Shown here: positions 26,696 to 36,206 of the stretch, in pieces | Position numbering within the stretch: the stretch's first letter is position 1 | Layout: each line of letters starts with the position of its first letter | Assembly: GCA_029261795.1 (NCBI GenBank) | Contig: JAJDAP010000107.1 | Coordinates: 1-64,000 of the forward strand | Reading direction: 5' to 3' | Origin: Deltaproteobacteria bacterium | GTDB taxonomy: Bacteria > Myxococcota_A > UBA9160 > UBA6930 | DNA: 64,000 nt | Made by a program: the position numbers and the translations under genes | Notes under the pieces: model-generated | What the model saw: only the letters and a program-made list of their open reading frames with translations | Told to the model about the DNA's origin: nothing | Databases searched by the model: none

Positions 26696-27916
26696 TCACC
26701 CGAAATCGATGGGTAGGGATTCGAGCGCCGAGAACATGGCGATGCGGCGCCAGCGGATCTCGTCCTCGAGCAGGTGGGCACCCCGCGGCAGGTAGTCGAG
26801 CGTCGCCTCGTACATGCAGCGCAGCTCCTGGCGGGCCAGGTTGGCGCCGAGGCAGAAGTGCGGTCCATGGCCGAAGATGGTCAGCGCCTTGGTGTCACGC
26901 GTGACGTCGAGGCGGTCAGGATCTGGGAACACCGACGGGTCGCGGTGGGCGCCCATCATGTTCAGCATCAGCAGCTGACCCTTCCTGACCTGCTTGCCGC
27001 GAAACTCGAAATCGGATTCGGCATAGCGGGGCAGGCCAACGGATCCGAAGTCGAAGCGAAGCAGTTCATCGACGGCGTTGGGTAGGAGGCTCGGGTCCTC
27101 CCGAAGCAGAGCCATCTGGTCCGGGTGCTGGAGCAGGGCACGGATGCCGCGGCTACTCGCGATCGTCGTTGTCTCGGTGCCAGCAGCGACGAGTGCTGCG
27201 ACGATCAGGACGATCTCGTCCGTGGTCATCTGATCACCTTCGTCGGTTGCGCCTACGAGGTCTGACAGAAGATCGCCCTGCGGATTCTTCCGCCGTTCGA
27301 GAGTGAGTCCCCGGATCCAGTCACAGATCTCGGCGATCGCGTCTTCCGACTTCTTGCGTTCCTCCGGCGTGAGAAACGGACTGATCCCGCGCACCGAAGC
27401 GCGGCCCAGCTCACGCCAGCGGAGCTCGTCTTCGCCCTTCTGTGGGACGCCAGCGATGCGTCCGATCACGGTATTCGGGATGGGTTCGCAGAACTCGGCC
27501 ATCAGGTCGACGACGCCCTGCCGGCCACGAAGTTTGACCGCGAACCGCTCGACGACGTCGCGCACCTGGCCTTCCTGGCGCGCCACGGCACGCGGTGTCA
27601 GCGCAGCGGAAACGAGCTTTCGCATGCGCGCGTGACGTTCGGGTTCGACGGCAAAGAGACTGTTGTCGGCGAACCACCGCTGGACGGCTCCCTCGGCTGG
27701 AAGCGTGTAGTTTTCGTAGGCCCTACGGTCGTTCGTGGTCGAAGGATGCGTGAACAGCTCGCGCACATCCTTCCATTCCGTGACCATCCATGCGTTGATC
27801 CCCGGAATCAGGTGGACCGGGTCTTCCGTGCGCATCCGCAAAATCACGGCGACGGGATCTTCGATGAATTCGTCGCTCAGGTACGGGTCGGTCGTCGCGG
27901 GTTCAGTTGCGGCCAT
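26696..27916 (-). CDS. Cytochrome P450, copy 1
   Basis: A 406-residue soluble bacterial P450. Visible motifs: I-helix AALVAAGTETTT, the ExxR motif in VDELLRFD, and the heme-binding FGHGPHFCLGANLA with the Cys thiolate ligand. The ATG at 27916 lies inside the end of the upstream P450 gene, giving a 14-bp overlap. It is the last gene of a four-gene operon with TetR, MBL hydrolase and another P450. Substrate unknown; the neighbourhood suggests a lipophilic compound. No ferredoxin gene is adjacent. Confidence 0.95.
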   Translation of the reverse strand: MAATEPATTDPYLSDEFIEDPVAVILRMRTEDPVHLIPGINAWMVTEWKDVRELFTHPSTTNDRRAYENYTLPAEGAVQRWFADNSLFAVEPERHARMRKLVSAALTPRAVARQEGQVRDVVERFAVKLRGRQGVVDLMAEFCEPIPNTVIGRIAGVPQKGEDELRWRELGRASVRGISPFLTPEERKKSEDAIAEICDWIRGLTLERRKNPQGDLLSDLVGATDEGDQMTTDEIVLIVAALVAAGTETTTIASSRGIRALLQHPDQMALLREDPSLLPNAVDELLRFDFGSVGLPRYAESDFEFRGKQVRKGQLLMLNMMGAHRDPSVFPDPDRLDVTRDTKALTIFGHGPHFCLGANLARQELRCMYEATLDYLPRGAHLLEDEIRWRRIAMFSALESLPIDFG

Positions 27917-29204
27917 GGTTGGCTCCTTCGTTCGACCAGGCGGACTCGAACCGCAGCGGGAGACGCTTCGGCCCGCGCAACAGGAACGAGTCAATGTGGT
28001 CGACTTCCTGGTCCGAGCGTTCGAGCTGTGCTGTGCGGCTCAGTAGTTCTTCGAATGCAACACGGGCCTCGAGTCGTGCGAGCGAGGCGCCGAGGCAGAA
28101 GTGGATGCCGAAGCCGAAGGCGAGGTGGCCCGCCGTGTTGCGACTCACATAGAAACGAGCGGCCTCCGCGAACTGGGCGTCGTCGCGGTTCGCCGAAGCG
28201 AAGATCGGCAGCACGACCGAGCCCTTGGGAATCGTCGTTCCTGCAAGCTCGACATCCGACGCGGCCTGGCGGAAGAGCACCTGGACCGGCGAGTCGTAGC
28301 GCAATGCTTCCTCGACGAACCCCGGAATCAAGCTCGGATCAGCTTGGACCTTCTCGTACTGATCAGGGTGTTCGAGCAGTGCCATCGTGCCATTCCCGAT
28401 CAGGTTGGTGGTCGTCTCGTTGCCCGCGACGAGCAGGAGCACCGCGAACATCACGACCTCGACCGGCGTCAGCGTGTCGCCTTCCTCGGCCCGGACGAGC
28501 GTGCTGATGAGATCGTCGGCCGGCTCGACGCGCCGGCGCTCCATGATCTCGTTGAAGTACTCCGTGAACTCGCCGAAGGTCGCGATCATCTCCGCGGGTC
28601 CCGCGGCGCTGCCAGAGGCGCCGGAGACGACCGTGTCGGACCAGCGTTTGAAGTCGCTTTTTCGCTCGGGCTCGACGCCTAGCAATTCTGCGATCACCTG
28701 GACCGGAAGCGGGATCGAGTAGTCCCCGACCAGGTCGAAGGAGTCGCCGGTCAGTGCTTCGTCCAGCAGTGTGCGTGCGATCTCGCGCACACGCGGCTCG
28801 AGGGCCGAGATCTTCCTCGGCGTGAACCCGCGATTCACGATGCTGCGCATCGGCCCGTGCTTGGGCGGATCCGAAGAGATCACGGACTGCGCCGAGAGAA
28901 ACATGGCGGGATCAAACGACAGCTGCTCTGCGATCTGTTGGCGCTGCTCGCGGATCTCCTCGATGTCTTTCGGTATGTTCTGGATCCCGCCGGCCATGCT
29001 GCTCATCATCATCATGCGCATGGCGTTCGAGGAGAATTGCTCCGGGTCCTTCAGGACGCGAGCGACATCGTCATATCGAGAGACCGCGTAGAACCCGGAG
29101 TTCGGGACCCGATAGACGGGTGCTTCGCGGCGCAGCGCTTCGTAATGCGGGTACGGATTGCGACTGACATCGGGCGACAAGGGATCGTATAGGGGCTCGG
29201 TCAA
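27903..29204 (-). CDS. Cytochrome P450, copy 2
   Basis: A 433-residue P450, only distantly similar to its neighbour. Motifs: LLLVAGNETTT in the I-helix, EEALRYD (ExxR), and FGFGIHFCLGASLARLE around the heme Cys. An unusual Met-rich stretch (MRMMMMSSMAGG) lies near residue 63, in the region that often lines the substrate pocket. The TTG start at 29204 overlaps the MBL stop codon as TTGA, and GGAG is seven bases upstream. Confidence 0.95.
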   Translation of the reverse strand: MTEPLYDPLSPDVSRNPYPHYEALRREAPVYRVPNSGFYAVSRYDDVARVLKDPEQFSSNAMRMMMMSSMAGGIQNIPKDIEEIREQRQQIAEQLSFDPAMFLSAQSVISSDPPKHGPMRSIVNRGFTPRKISALEPRVREIARTLLDEALTGDSFDLVGDYSIPLPVQVIAELLGVEPERKSDFKRWSDTVVSGASGSAAGPAEMIATFGEFTEYFNEIMERRRVEPADDLISTLVRAEEGDTLTPVEVVMFAVLLLVAGNETTTNLIGNGTMALLEHPDQYEKVQADPSLIPGFVEEALRYDSPVQVLFRQAASDVELAGTTIPKGSVVLPIFASANRDDAQFAEAARFYVSRNTAGHLAFGFGIHFCLGASLARLEARVAFEELLSRTAQLERSDQEVDHIDSFLLRGPKRLPLRFESAWSNEGANHGRN

Positions 29205-30520
29205 TTGATGGCTCCTCTGCTCACGAACTCGAGATGTCCGTGAGCCTGACGTTGTTCGTGAAGATGACTTGTGACGCGATCACGGAAGTCGCTCTGTCCC
29301 GTCCAGACATACCGTTCGGGTTCGACCTCGCGCAGGTCCTCGAACTCGACGAGGTCGCGCACGAAGGAGGCCGCCTCGTCGTGGGCTACTACGAGTCGGA
29401 AGACACTGCCCTCAACCTTCCAGAGCGGCCGATGGGACCGACCTCCCCAAGCCAGGTCGAGGACCCGCATCGGTTTCCGCTGGTGTTCTTCGAGCACCTC
29501 GTAGAGGAGATCGATTCGGGACGTGAGGATCTCCAGGTCTCGCATCGCCATCCGCTTCGGATTGCGATAGATGACCTCGTGACTGGGGTAGGCCATGCAG
29601 TCGTCGACGGGCATGTCGAGGAGTCGAAGGTCCGACTCGATGTAACGGAGCACGCCGAAGCAATCCTCCGGAACCTCGGCGAACGGCCCCACGAAGGAGG
29701 GCGTCACCAGCGACGTCGTTGCGGGCAGCCACATGTCGCCCGTGATGAAATGGGCGCCGTCGACGCACACACACAGGTGGCCTGGGATATGTCCGTCGAA
29801 CCGAAGGATCTCCAAGCGCCCGTTGCCACACAAGAGCTCGGAGGCCTCATCGGCCAACGGGACAAGGTCGACCCGCATGGGTTCATCGTCGACGGAGCCC
29901 CAGGGTGCCTGGCTCATGTCTGCACCCGTTGACTCGACGATGCGCGCGTAGGTCGCGCGGATCTCGTCCGTCACGCTCGAGATCGAAACACAGATCTCGC
30001 AATCGCGAAAGAAGGTTTCCTTGATCCGGAAGAAGGACTCCCGTTGGCTAACGATCGGGAAGAGTTGCGCCGTGTACGGATGGGTGAGGATCTCGACATC
30101 GCCGGACATCGCTTCCACGGCCTGGTGTCCACCGGCGTGGTCGAAATGCGCGTGCGTGTAGAGAACCTGGATCGGTCGATCGGTGAGGCGCCGACCTTCG
30201 CTGGCGGCAATCTCATCGAGCGTCCCGGGGAAGATCTCTCCCGCCGTGGTCCGGTAGGTCGAATCGACGACGAAGATGAGATCCGGAAGCGAGACGACGT
30301 GGCAAGCGACCGAGAACGAACTGCCGCCGACCGGCGACCCGCCTGCCTGGAATTTTTCCGACAGATAGCGCGTCGTCTTCGTCGGGTACTGCTGGAAGAC
30401 CAGGTCGAGCGGCCCGGCGCGACCACTGCCGCCGCCCATCGAGACGTTCCCCGACTCTGCATCCACTCGGTAGATGCGAAGCCCGTCGGCTCCTTCCGCA
30501 ACGCACTTCCATTCGATCAC
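29201..30520 (-). CDS. Metallo-beta-lactamase-fold hydrolase
   Basis: A 439-residue MBL-fold enzyme. The metal motif is THAHFDHAGG (His123, His125, Asp127, His128), with GHIPGHL, ITGDMW and YPSHE supplying later ligands. Such enzymes hydrolyse esters, thioesters, lactones or sulfates; the long C-terminal region resembles stand-alone MBL hydrolases of lipid catabolism. GTG start overlaps the TetR stop as GTGA. Operon with two P450s points to stepwise breakdown or detoxification of one substrate (inference). Confidence 0.9.
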   Translation of the reverse strand: MIEWKCVAEGADGLRIYRVDAESGNVSMGGGSGRAGPLDLVFQQYPTKTTRYLSEKFQAGGSPVGGSSFSVACHVVSLPDLIFVVDSTYRTTAGEIFPGTLDEIAASEGRRLTDRPIQVLYTHAHFDHAGGHQAVEAMSGDVEILTHPYTAQLFPIVSQRESFFRIKETFFRDCEICVSISSVTDEIRATYARIVESTGADMSQAPWGSVDDEPMRVDLVPLADEASELLCGNGRLEILRFDGHIPGHLCVCVDGAHFITGDMWLPATTSLVTPSFVGPFAEVPEDCFGVLRYIESDLRLLDMPVDDCMAYPSHEVIYRNPKRMAMRDLEILTSRIDLLYEVLEEHQRKPMRVLDLAWGGRSHRPLWKVEGSVFRLVVAHDEAASFVRDLVEFEDLREVEPERYVWTGQSDFRDRVTSHLHEQRQAHGHLEFVSRGAIN

Positions 30521-31143
30521 TCGGAACGCTCCACGCCTAACGAATCGACAAGGTCCGGCCAGCTTTCGGGACGCAACACTCCAAAGAGCAACAGGCGCTT
30601 GATCTCACGGGCCAATCGCTCAGCGGCATCGGTTGGGTCGATGTCGCCTTCGAGTGCGCGCAACTGGATCGGCCAGAGCACGGCGATGGCCATGAGGATG
30701 TGCCCGAGTGCCTCTGCGTCGATGCCCTCCTCGCTCCGCGAACTTCGTGCCAATCGTTCGAGTTGACCCACGAACCGCTTCCAGCCGGCGATCGGGAAAG
30801 GGTTTTCTGCGAGGAGGTGGTGAAGGGTGAGGCGCCCAATCTCCGGGTGCTCGATGAAGAATCGAGCCATGTGGTCGATCAGGTCGCCGAAGGCCATGGG
30901 CTGCTCGAGCATCTGGCCGATCTCGTCTGCGAGAGACCCCATCACGGCTCCGACGAGCGAATCTCGCGTCCGGAAATGCTTGTAGGCCGTGGTCCGATCA
31001 ATTTCCGCACGCCTGGCGACTTCCGAGATGGACAGCGACTCCGGGCCGCGTTCGGCGACGAGGCTTCGGGCCGCGGCAAGGATTCGGCCACGAGTCTGGT
31101 CGAAGTCCCGGCGGCGACGGCGAGGAGGGGCAGCGGACTGCAC
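30517..31143 (-). CDS. TetR-family regulator of the P450 operon
   Basis: A 208-residue regulator with an N-terminal helix-turn-helix (ISEVARRAEIDRTTAYKHFRTRDSLVGAV) and a ligand-binding C-terminal domain. It is the first gene of the minus-strand operon, so it probably represses itself and the P450 genes from the short divergent region at 31144-31251. GTG start. Confidence 0.92.
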   Translation of the reverse strand: MQSAAPPRRRRRDFDQTRGRILAAARSLVAERGPESLSISEVARRAEIDRTTAYKHFRTRDSLVGAVMGSLADEIGQMLEQPMAFGDLIDHMARFFIEHPEIGRLTLHHLLAENPFPIAGWKRFVGQLERLARSSRSEEGIDAEALGHILMAIAVLWPIQLRALEGDIDPTDAAERLAREIKRLLLFGVLRPESWPDLVDSLGVERSE

Positions 31144-31194
31144 GATGGTTCGAGGCTACTCCTGCCGTCCATAAAATCAACAGATATGTGGACT

Positions 31195-31203
31195 TTACCG
31201 TAA
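31195..31203. promoter_or_regulatory. Candidate TetR operator core
   Basis: The palindrome TTACCGTAA lies in the AT-rich centre of the 108-bp region between two divergent TetR genes. Only 9 bp are symmetric, so it is a candidate, not a firm site. Confidence 0.4.
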
Positions 31204-31251
31204 GATAATGAAGGCTATATTCTCTTCCGTGGAATCGAGAATCCTCTCCCG

Positions 31252-31884
31252 ATGACAGCGCGTTCTCAGTCGGCTCGGGAGGGCAGGCGCGAGCGTGAGC
31301 TTTCGATGCGTCGCGCCGATGTGATCGCCGCGGCTGCATCGATTTTCGCGGAGAAGGGATTTCAGGGGGCTCAGGTCGCCGAGATCGCAGCTGCAGCCGA
31401 ACTGTCGCTCAACTCGGTCTACGGGCTCTTCAAGGGCAAAGAGGAGCTCTACGAAGCGGTCATCCAGGAGGCCGCGGCGACCGTCCGGGATCGCGTGCAG
31501 GGCCAGGTGGAGACGCTGGATGACCCCAGGGACCAACTCCTCGCCATCATCGACTCGCTCTTCGAGTGCTTCGAAGAGAACGAGGACCTGCTCCGGATCT
31601 ACTCCCGCGCGACCCACGGTCTTCCTTGGCGGGTGAGACAGACGTTAGGCGATGGAGTCGCCGAGCTTTTCATGGCTTTCTCGATGTGGGCGGTCCAGAT
31701 CACGAGAGGACTCGAACGGGACGGTGGGCTTCGCGGTCTCGATCCCGAGACGCTCGCGTTCTCGATCATCGGCACCGTCACGACGGCCGCGTCTCGATGG
31801 ATCGAAAATCCGGGCGACCAGCCTCTGTCCGAGGCGGCGCCCAAGGTGCGGGCGATCTTCGAACAGCTTCTCGAGGATAGGTGA
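31252..31884 (+). CDS. TetR-family regulator of the RND efflux operon
   Basis: A 210-residue TetR protein with helix-turn-helix VAEIAAAAELSLNSVYGLFKGKEELYEAV. It is divergent from the other TetR gene and overlaps the adaptor gene by 4 bp (GTGA). The usual role is repression of the downstream pump until an inducer binds. Confidence 0.92.
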   Translation: MTARSQSAREGRRERELSMRRADVIAAAASIFAEKGFQGAQVAEIAAAAELSLNSVYGLFKGKEELYEAVIQEAAATVRDRVQGQVETLDDPRDQLLAIIDSLFECFEENEDLLRIYSRATHGLPWRVRQTLGDGVAELFMAFSMWAVQITRGLERDGGLRGLDPETLAFSIIGTVTTAASRWIENPGDQPLSEAAPKVRAIFEQLLEDR

Positions 31885-32972
31885 GCGTGCGCGCATGGTT
31901 CGTGCTGGCTGCGCTCCTTGTTCTCGGGTGCTCGGTGGACGATGGCGTCCTGGAAGATCTCGCTCCGGCGGAGCCCATTTCCGTGGGCGTTACCGTGGTC
32001 GCCCTCGAGGAAGTCGCGCAGCCGGTTTTTGGTACCGGCACGATCGCTCCACACAAGATGACAGACATCGGTCCGCGCATGAATGGAATCATCGACGCCA
32101 TCTACGTCGAAGTTGGAGACCGGGTGGAGGAAGGGGAGGCGCTCTTTCGGACTCGCGCTGCGGCGTATGAAATCCGGGTCCGCGAGGCGCAATCGGAGAC
32201 GCGGCTAACCGCCGCAGAAGCTGAGCGGAGTCAACGCGAGTTCGAACGCATTCGGCAGCTCCACGTGGAGGGTGCCGCGTCCGACCAGCGGCTCGACGAG
32301 GTACAAACGGCACTCGAAGTGGCCGCCGCGCGCCGGGACCGTGCCACCGCCGCGCTGGCGCAAGCGCGGCAGGATCTGGCGGACACCACAGTTCGCGCAC
32401 CGTATCGCGCGGTGATCACGAAACGGCATGTCCACGAAGGCACGATGATGAGCACCATGCTGAGCGGGTCACCGGTCGTGCAGCTCATGAAGATCGATTG
32501 GGTCGGAGCCATCGTCCAGGTTCCCGAGGTCTACCTGTCGCTCATTCATCTGGGCACTCCCGCTCGTGTTCGGGTCGATGGCATGAACCGCGACTACGAA
32601 TCTGAGGTCAGGATCCTCAACGATTTCGTAGATCCGGAATCTCGGGCTTTCGAGGTGCGTGTCCCGCTGGAAAACTCGGACTACGAGATCAAGCCGGGTC
32701 TCTTCGCCGAGGTGGAGTTGTTCCCCGACGCTCGAGAAGTCGTGGTGCTCGAGCGAGCCGCGCTTCTCGGTGGTGAGAGCGCACGTTACGTCTTCGTCGA
32801 GGAACAGGGCGAGGCGGTTCGCCGCGCGGTGGTGGTGCGGGAACTCGACGCTACGCGTGTGGAGGTCGTCAGCGGTCTCGCGCCCGGGGCGCGCGCCCTC
32901 GTGGGGCCGAAGCTGAACACGATTTCCGAAGGCGACATCGTGGCAGTGGAAGTCGCCCATGCGGATCGCTGA
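31881..32972 (+). CDS. RND periplasmic adaptor (membrane fusion lipoprotein)
   Basis: A 363-residue HlyD/AcrA-family adaptor. It has a lipoprotein signal (AALLVLGC), a barrel/lipoyl segment (VYVEVGDRVEEGEALF type), a coiled-coil hairpin near residues 95-160, and the second lipoyl half with VRAPYRAVI. It links the inner-membrane pump to an outer-membrane channel; no TolC-like gene is in the window. GTG start coupled to the TetR stop; its 3' end overlaps the pump gene by 14 bp. Confidence 0.94.
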   Translation: MSVRAWFVLAALLVLGCSVDDGVLEDLAPAEPISVGVTVVALEEVAQPVFGTGTIAPHKMTDIGPRMNGIIDAIYVEVGDRVEEGEALFRTRAAAYEIRVREAQSETRLTAAEAERSQREFERIRQLHVEGAASDQRLDEVQTALEVAAARRDRATAALAQARQDLADTTVRAPYRAVITKRHVHEGTMMSTMLSGSPVVQLMKIDWVGAIVQVPEVYLSLIHLGTPARVRVDGMNRDYESEVRILNDFVDPESRAFEVRVPLENSDYEIKPGLFAEVELFPDAREVVVLERAALLGGESARYVFVEEQGEAVRRAVVVRELDATRVEVVSGLAPGARALVGPKLNTISEGDIVAVEVAHADR

Positions 32973-35900
32973 CTTCTCGATCCGGCGTCCCGTCTTTGCG
33001 GTGATGCTCACGGGCGCGCTCGTCGCGCTCGGGTTGATCTCGGTCGGTCGCCTCGGTGTCGATCTCTTTCCCAAGATCGAGATGCCGTATATGGCGGTGA
33101 CGACGCTGCTAGAGGGCGCAACACCAGAAACGATCGAGACCGAAATCAGCGACGTGCTCGAGGACCACCTGAGCACGATCTCCGGCCTCGAAGAACTCCG
33201 ATCGATCAGCTCCGAAGGCGTCTCCCAGGTCTTCCTCCAGTTTGAGCTGGAGGAAGACGCGGACGTCAAGTCGCAGGATGTTCGAGACAAGGTGGCTCGC
33301 GCCCGAGCGGATCTGCCGACGGACGCCGAGCCACCAGTGGTCGAGAAGGTCGATCCCGACGCCGCTCCCATCTTGTCCGTGATGGTCTCTGGCGATCTAC
33401 CGATTCGCGAGCTGAGCCGCTTCGCCGACGACGTCGTCAAGGAGCGAGTACAACGTGTGCCAGGCGTCGGATCTGCAACGCTCGTCGGAGGTCGCGAACG
33501 CGAGATCCGGGTGTGGATAGACGGTCGTAAGCTTCGAGCCTACGGACTCACCGTGGACGACGTCGTGCGTGCGCTCCGAACCGAGCACGCCGAGATCCCG
33601 GGTGGCCGGATGGAGACGTTAGGCGCTGACACAGAGTTCTCCGTAAAAACCATGGGGGAAGTCGAGACCGTCGAGGAATTCCGTTCGATCGTGGTCGCGT
33701 TTCGAGATGGGGCGCCGACGCGTGTGGGCGACATCGCACGCGTGGAAGACGGTCTCGAAGACGAGAGGAGCTATGCCGAGCTGAATGGAGTTCGTGGCGT
33801 CTCGCTCGAAGTGCGTCGGCAGTCCGGGCGCAACACCGTCCAGGTCGCGCGTGGGGTCGAAGCCGCCGTGAGCGAGATCCAAGAGAGCGCGCCTCCAGGG
33901 GTTCGAGTCGTGATGGCGCGGGATGTCTCCCGGTTCGTCGAAGCATCCGCCCGAGACGTCGGTGTCGACATCGTCCTCGGCGGCGTGCTCGCGGTGCTCG
34001 TTACGCTCGTGTTCCTCCGGAGCGTCCGGACGACATTGATCGTCTCCCTCGCGATCCCGACTTCGATCGTCTCCACGTTCTTTCTCTTCTACGTCATGGA
34101 CTTCACGCTGAACATCCTCACCCTGATGGCGCTCTCGGTCTCGATCGGGCTCCTGATCGACGACGCCATCGTCGTTCTCGAGAGCATCCAGAGCCGGATC
34201 GAGGAAGGCGAGGATCCGATGCACGCGGCGTCGACGGGGACGGAGCGGGTCGGAGCCGCGGTTCTTGCAGGTACGGCCGCGGTGCTCGCCGTCTTCATTC
34301 CGATCGCGTTCATGCAAGGCGTGATCGGACGCTTCTTCTACGAATACGGCCTGGCCATCTCGTTCGCAGTCGCGGTCTCGCTGCTGGTTGCCGTGACGCT
34401 GACACCGGCTCTCTGCTCCCGCGTGCTTCGCCAGCAACAGACGCATGGCCGAATCTTCGAAACGCTCGAACGGTTCTACTCGGGCCTCGAGCGCGCCTAC
34501 GGTCGACTGCTCGAGGCGGCCCTTCGGCGCCGCTTCACCACGCTCGCGGTGGCGGCGGTATCGGTCTGGATTGGACTGGTGATGGCGAGTGGTGTCCCGC
34601 TCGCCTTCTCGGGTCGGGTGGATCGAAGCGAGTTCGAGGGACGTGTCGAGTTGCCGCTCGGGACCGGAATCGGTGAATCCAAACGGGCGGCTGCCCGGGT
34701 CAGCGAAGCGCTCGCAGGCGTCGAGCACATTCGCAATGTGTTCGTCTCGATCGGTGGCGGGGCCCAGGGCAACGTCCACGAGATCGACGTGTACGCAGGC
34801 CTGACACCCAAGGCAGAACGTTCGGTCGGGATGCTCGAGATCATGGATCACGCGAGGCTCGCGCTGGGCAAGGCTGTCCCGAGAGCGAAACTCGTCAGCG
34901 TCAATGAGGTGTCGTTCATCCAGGCCAGCGGTTTCACCTCCTACAACATGGAGTACGGAATTCGTGGGTCGGACCTCGACGCTCTTCGGCGGACGGCCGA
35001 TTCCATCGTGGCGGGAATGCGCGCCGACCCCCACTTCGTGGATGCAAAGTCGAGCTTCGAGTTCGGCAAGCCCGAGATCCAGATTCGGGTGGATCGCAAT
35101 CGCGCCGCCGACCAGGCAGTGCCGGTCCAGTCACTCGCGACCACGGTGCGCGCGCTCGTCGGAGGCCTGGACGCAGTGACGTTCGAAGAAGGCGGCAAGC
35201 GCTACGACGTTCGCGTGCGACTGGAATCCGCCCAGCGCGATGACCTTTCCGAACTTGGCCGCATCCAGATTCGTTCGGCGAGGAATCGCCTGATCGATCT
35301 GGCCAACGTCGCAGAGTTGAAGGTGGCCGCCGGGCCGGCGCAGATCGAGCGCGAGAACCGTGCGCGAAAGGTCTCGATCTACGCCAATAACCCAGAAGGC
35401 GTCGCACTCGGCACCGGGGCAGATCGCCTGGACGAGATCGCCGCCGCCGTCGGGCTGCCAGCTGGGCTGACGAGCAAGCACGAGGGAATGACCGAGCGGA
35501 TGAAGGACTCCGCCGAAGCCGTGGTCTTTGCGTTCTTCCTGGCGCTGCTCGCGCTCTACATGATCCTCGCGAGCCAGTTCAACAGCTTCGTCCAGCCAGG
35601 CATCATCATGCTGACGGCCCCGCTCTCGTTTGCGGGGGCCTTCGTGGCGCTCCGCCTGACAGGGACCTCGATGAGCATCTTCGCGCAGATTGGCTTGGTC
35701 GCGTTGATGGGCCTCGTGATGAAGAACGGGATCCTGCTGGTTGACTACGCCAACCAACTCCGTGTCCAGGGTCGATCTGCGCGCGAAGCGATGAGCGACG
35801 CTGGGCCGGCGCGGCTTCGTCCTGTTCTGATGACTGCGGTCTCGACGATCGCGGGAATGGTCCCTGTGGCGATCTCGACATCGGACGCCGCCGAGTGGCG

Positions 35901-36078
35901 AAATCCGATGGGCATCCTCGTGATCGGAGGCCTCGCCACTTCGACGCTTCTGACCCTCGTCGTCGTTCCGGTTGCTTATACCCTCGCGGCCGACGCGGGC
36001 CAGTGGCCGGCGAGGGCCGCTGTGCTCGTTCGACGCCCTCTTCGCAAGGCCGGAGAAGGGCGTTCTAGTCCGTCCTGA
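32959..36078 (+). CDS. RND-family efflux pump permease (AcrB-like)
   Basis: A 1039-residue inner-membrane transporter with the standard layout of 12 helices and two large periplasmic loops. The N-terminus IADFSIRRPVFAVM and the proton-relay pair in helix 4 (GLLIDDAIVVLES) are typical. It exports hydrophobic compounds using proton influx. It is read with its adaptor and a TetR regulator. Being next to the P450/MBL operon suggests that the exported compound is related to that operon's substrate (inference). Confidence 0.97.
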   Translation: MRIADFSIRRPVFAVMLTGALVALGLISVGRLGVDLFPKIEMPYMAVTTLLEGATPETIETEISDVLEDHLSTISGLEELRSISSEGVSQVFLQFELEEDADVKSQDVRDKVARARADLPTDAEPPVVEKVDPDAAPILSVMVSGDLPIRELSRFADDVVKERVQRVPGVGSATLVGGREREIRVWIDGRKLRAYGLTVDDVVRALRTEHAEIPGGRMETLGADTEFSVKTMGEVETVEEFRSIVVAFRDGAPTRVGDIARVEDGLEDERSYAELNGVRGVSLEVRRQSGRNTVQVARGVEAAVSEIQESAPPGVRVVMARDVSRFVEASARDVGVDIVLGGVLAVLVTLVFLRSVRTTLIVSLAIPTSIVSTFFLFYVMDFTLNILTLMALSVSIGLLIDDAIVVLESIQSRIEEGEDPMHAASTGTERVGAAVLAGTAAVLAVFIPIAFMQGVIGRFFYEYGLAISFAVAVSLLVAVTLTPALCSRVLRQQQTHGRIFETLERFYSGLERAYGRLLEAALRRRFTTLAVAAVSVWIGLVMASGVPLAFSGRVDRSEFEGRVELPLGTGIGESKRAAARVSEALAGVEHIRNVFVSIGGGAQGNVHEIDVYAGLTPKAERSVGMLEIMDHARLALGKAVPRAKLVSVNEVSFIQASGFTSYNMEYGIRGSDLDALRRTADSIVAGMRADPHFVDAKSSFEFGKPEIQIRVDRNRAADQAVPVQSLATTVRALVGGLDAVTFEEGGKRYDVRVRLESAQRDDLSELGRIQIRSARNRLIDLANVAELKVAAGPAQIERENRARKVSIYANNPEGVALGTGADRLDEIAAAVGLPAGLTSKHEGMTERMKDSAEAVVFAFFLALLALYMILASQFNSFVQPGIIMLTAPLSFAGAFVALRLTGTSMSIFAQIGLVALMGLVMKNGILLVDYANQLRVQGRSAREAMSDAGPARLRPVLMTAVSTIAGMVPVAISTSDAAEWRNPMGILVIGGLATSTLLTLVVVPVAYTLAADAGQWPARAAVLVRRPLRKAGEGRSSPS

Positions 36079-36124
36079 TCCGTGATCGGTTCTACGCCTG
36101 CTCTGAGTCGTCAAGGAGGCAAAC

Positions 36125-36199
36125 TTGTTTCGAAAACCTGGCGCGGGTGAGATCCTGGATCACCTGTTCTTCGCGCTCAACGCATCGGTTCCGGCCTGA
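36125..36199 (+). CDS. Possible 24-residue leader peptide
   Basis: A short frame begins with TTG six bases after a strong AGGAGG (36116-36121) and ends a few bases before the start of the alpha/beta hydrolase gene. The peptide (FRKPGAGEILDHLFFALN core) matches nothing known. The ribosome-binding site is better than that of the hydrolase, so it may be a coupled leader or the last trace of a lost gene. Confidence 0.35.
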   Translation: MFRKPGAGEILDHLFFALNASVPA

Positions 36200-36206
36200 G
36201 GTGGCG

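Noticed and set aside
33619-35034. A 471-residue minus-strand frame opposite the RND pump
   Set aside because: Low-complexity Arg/Asp/His-rich shadow of the true gene.
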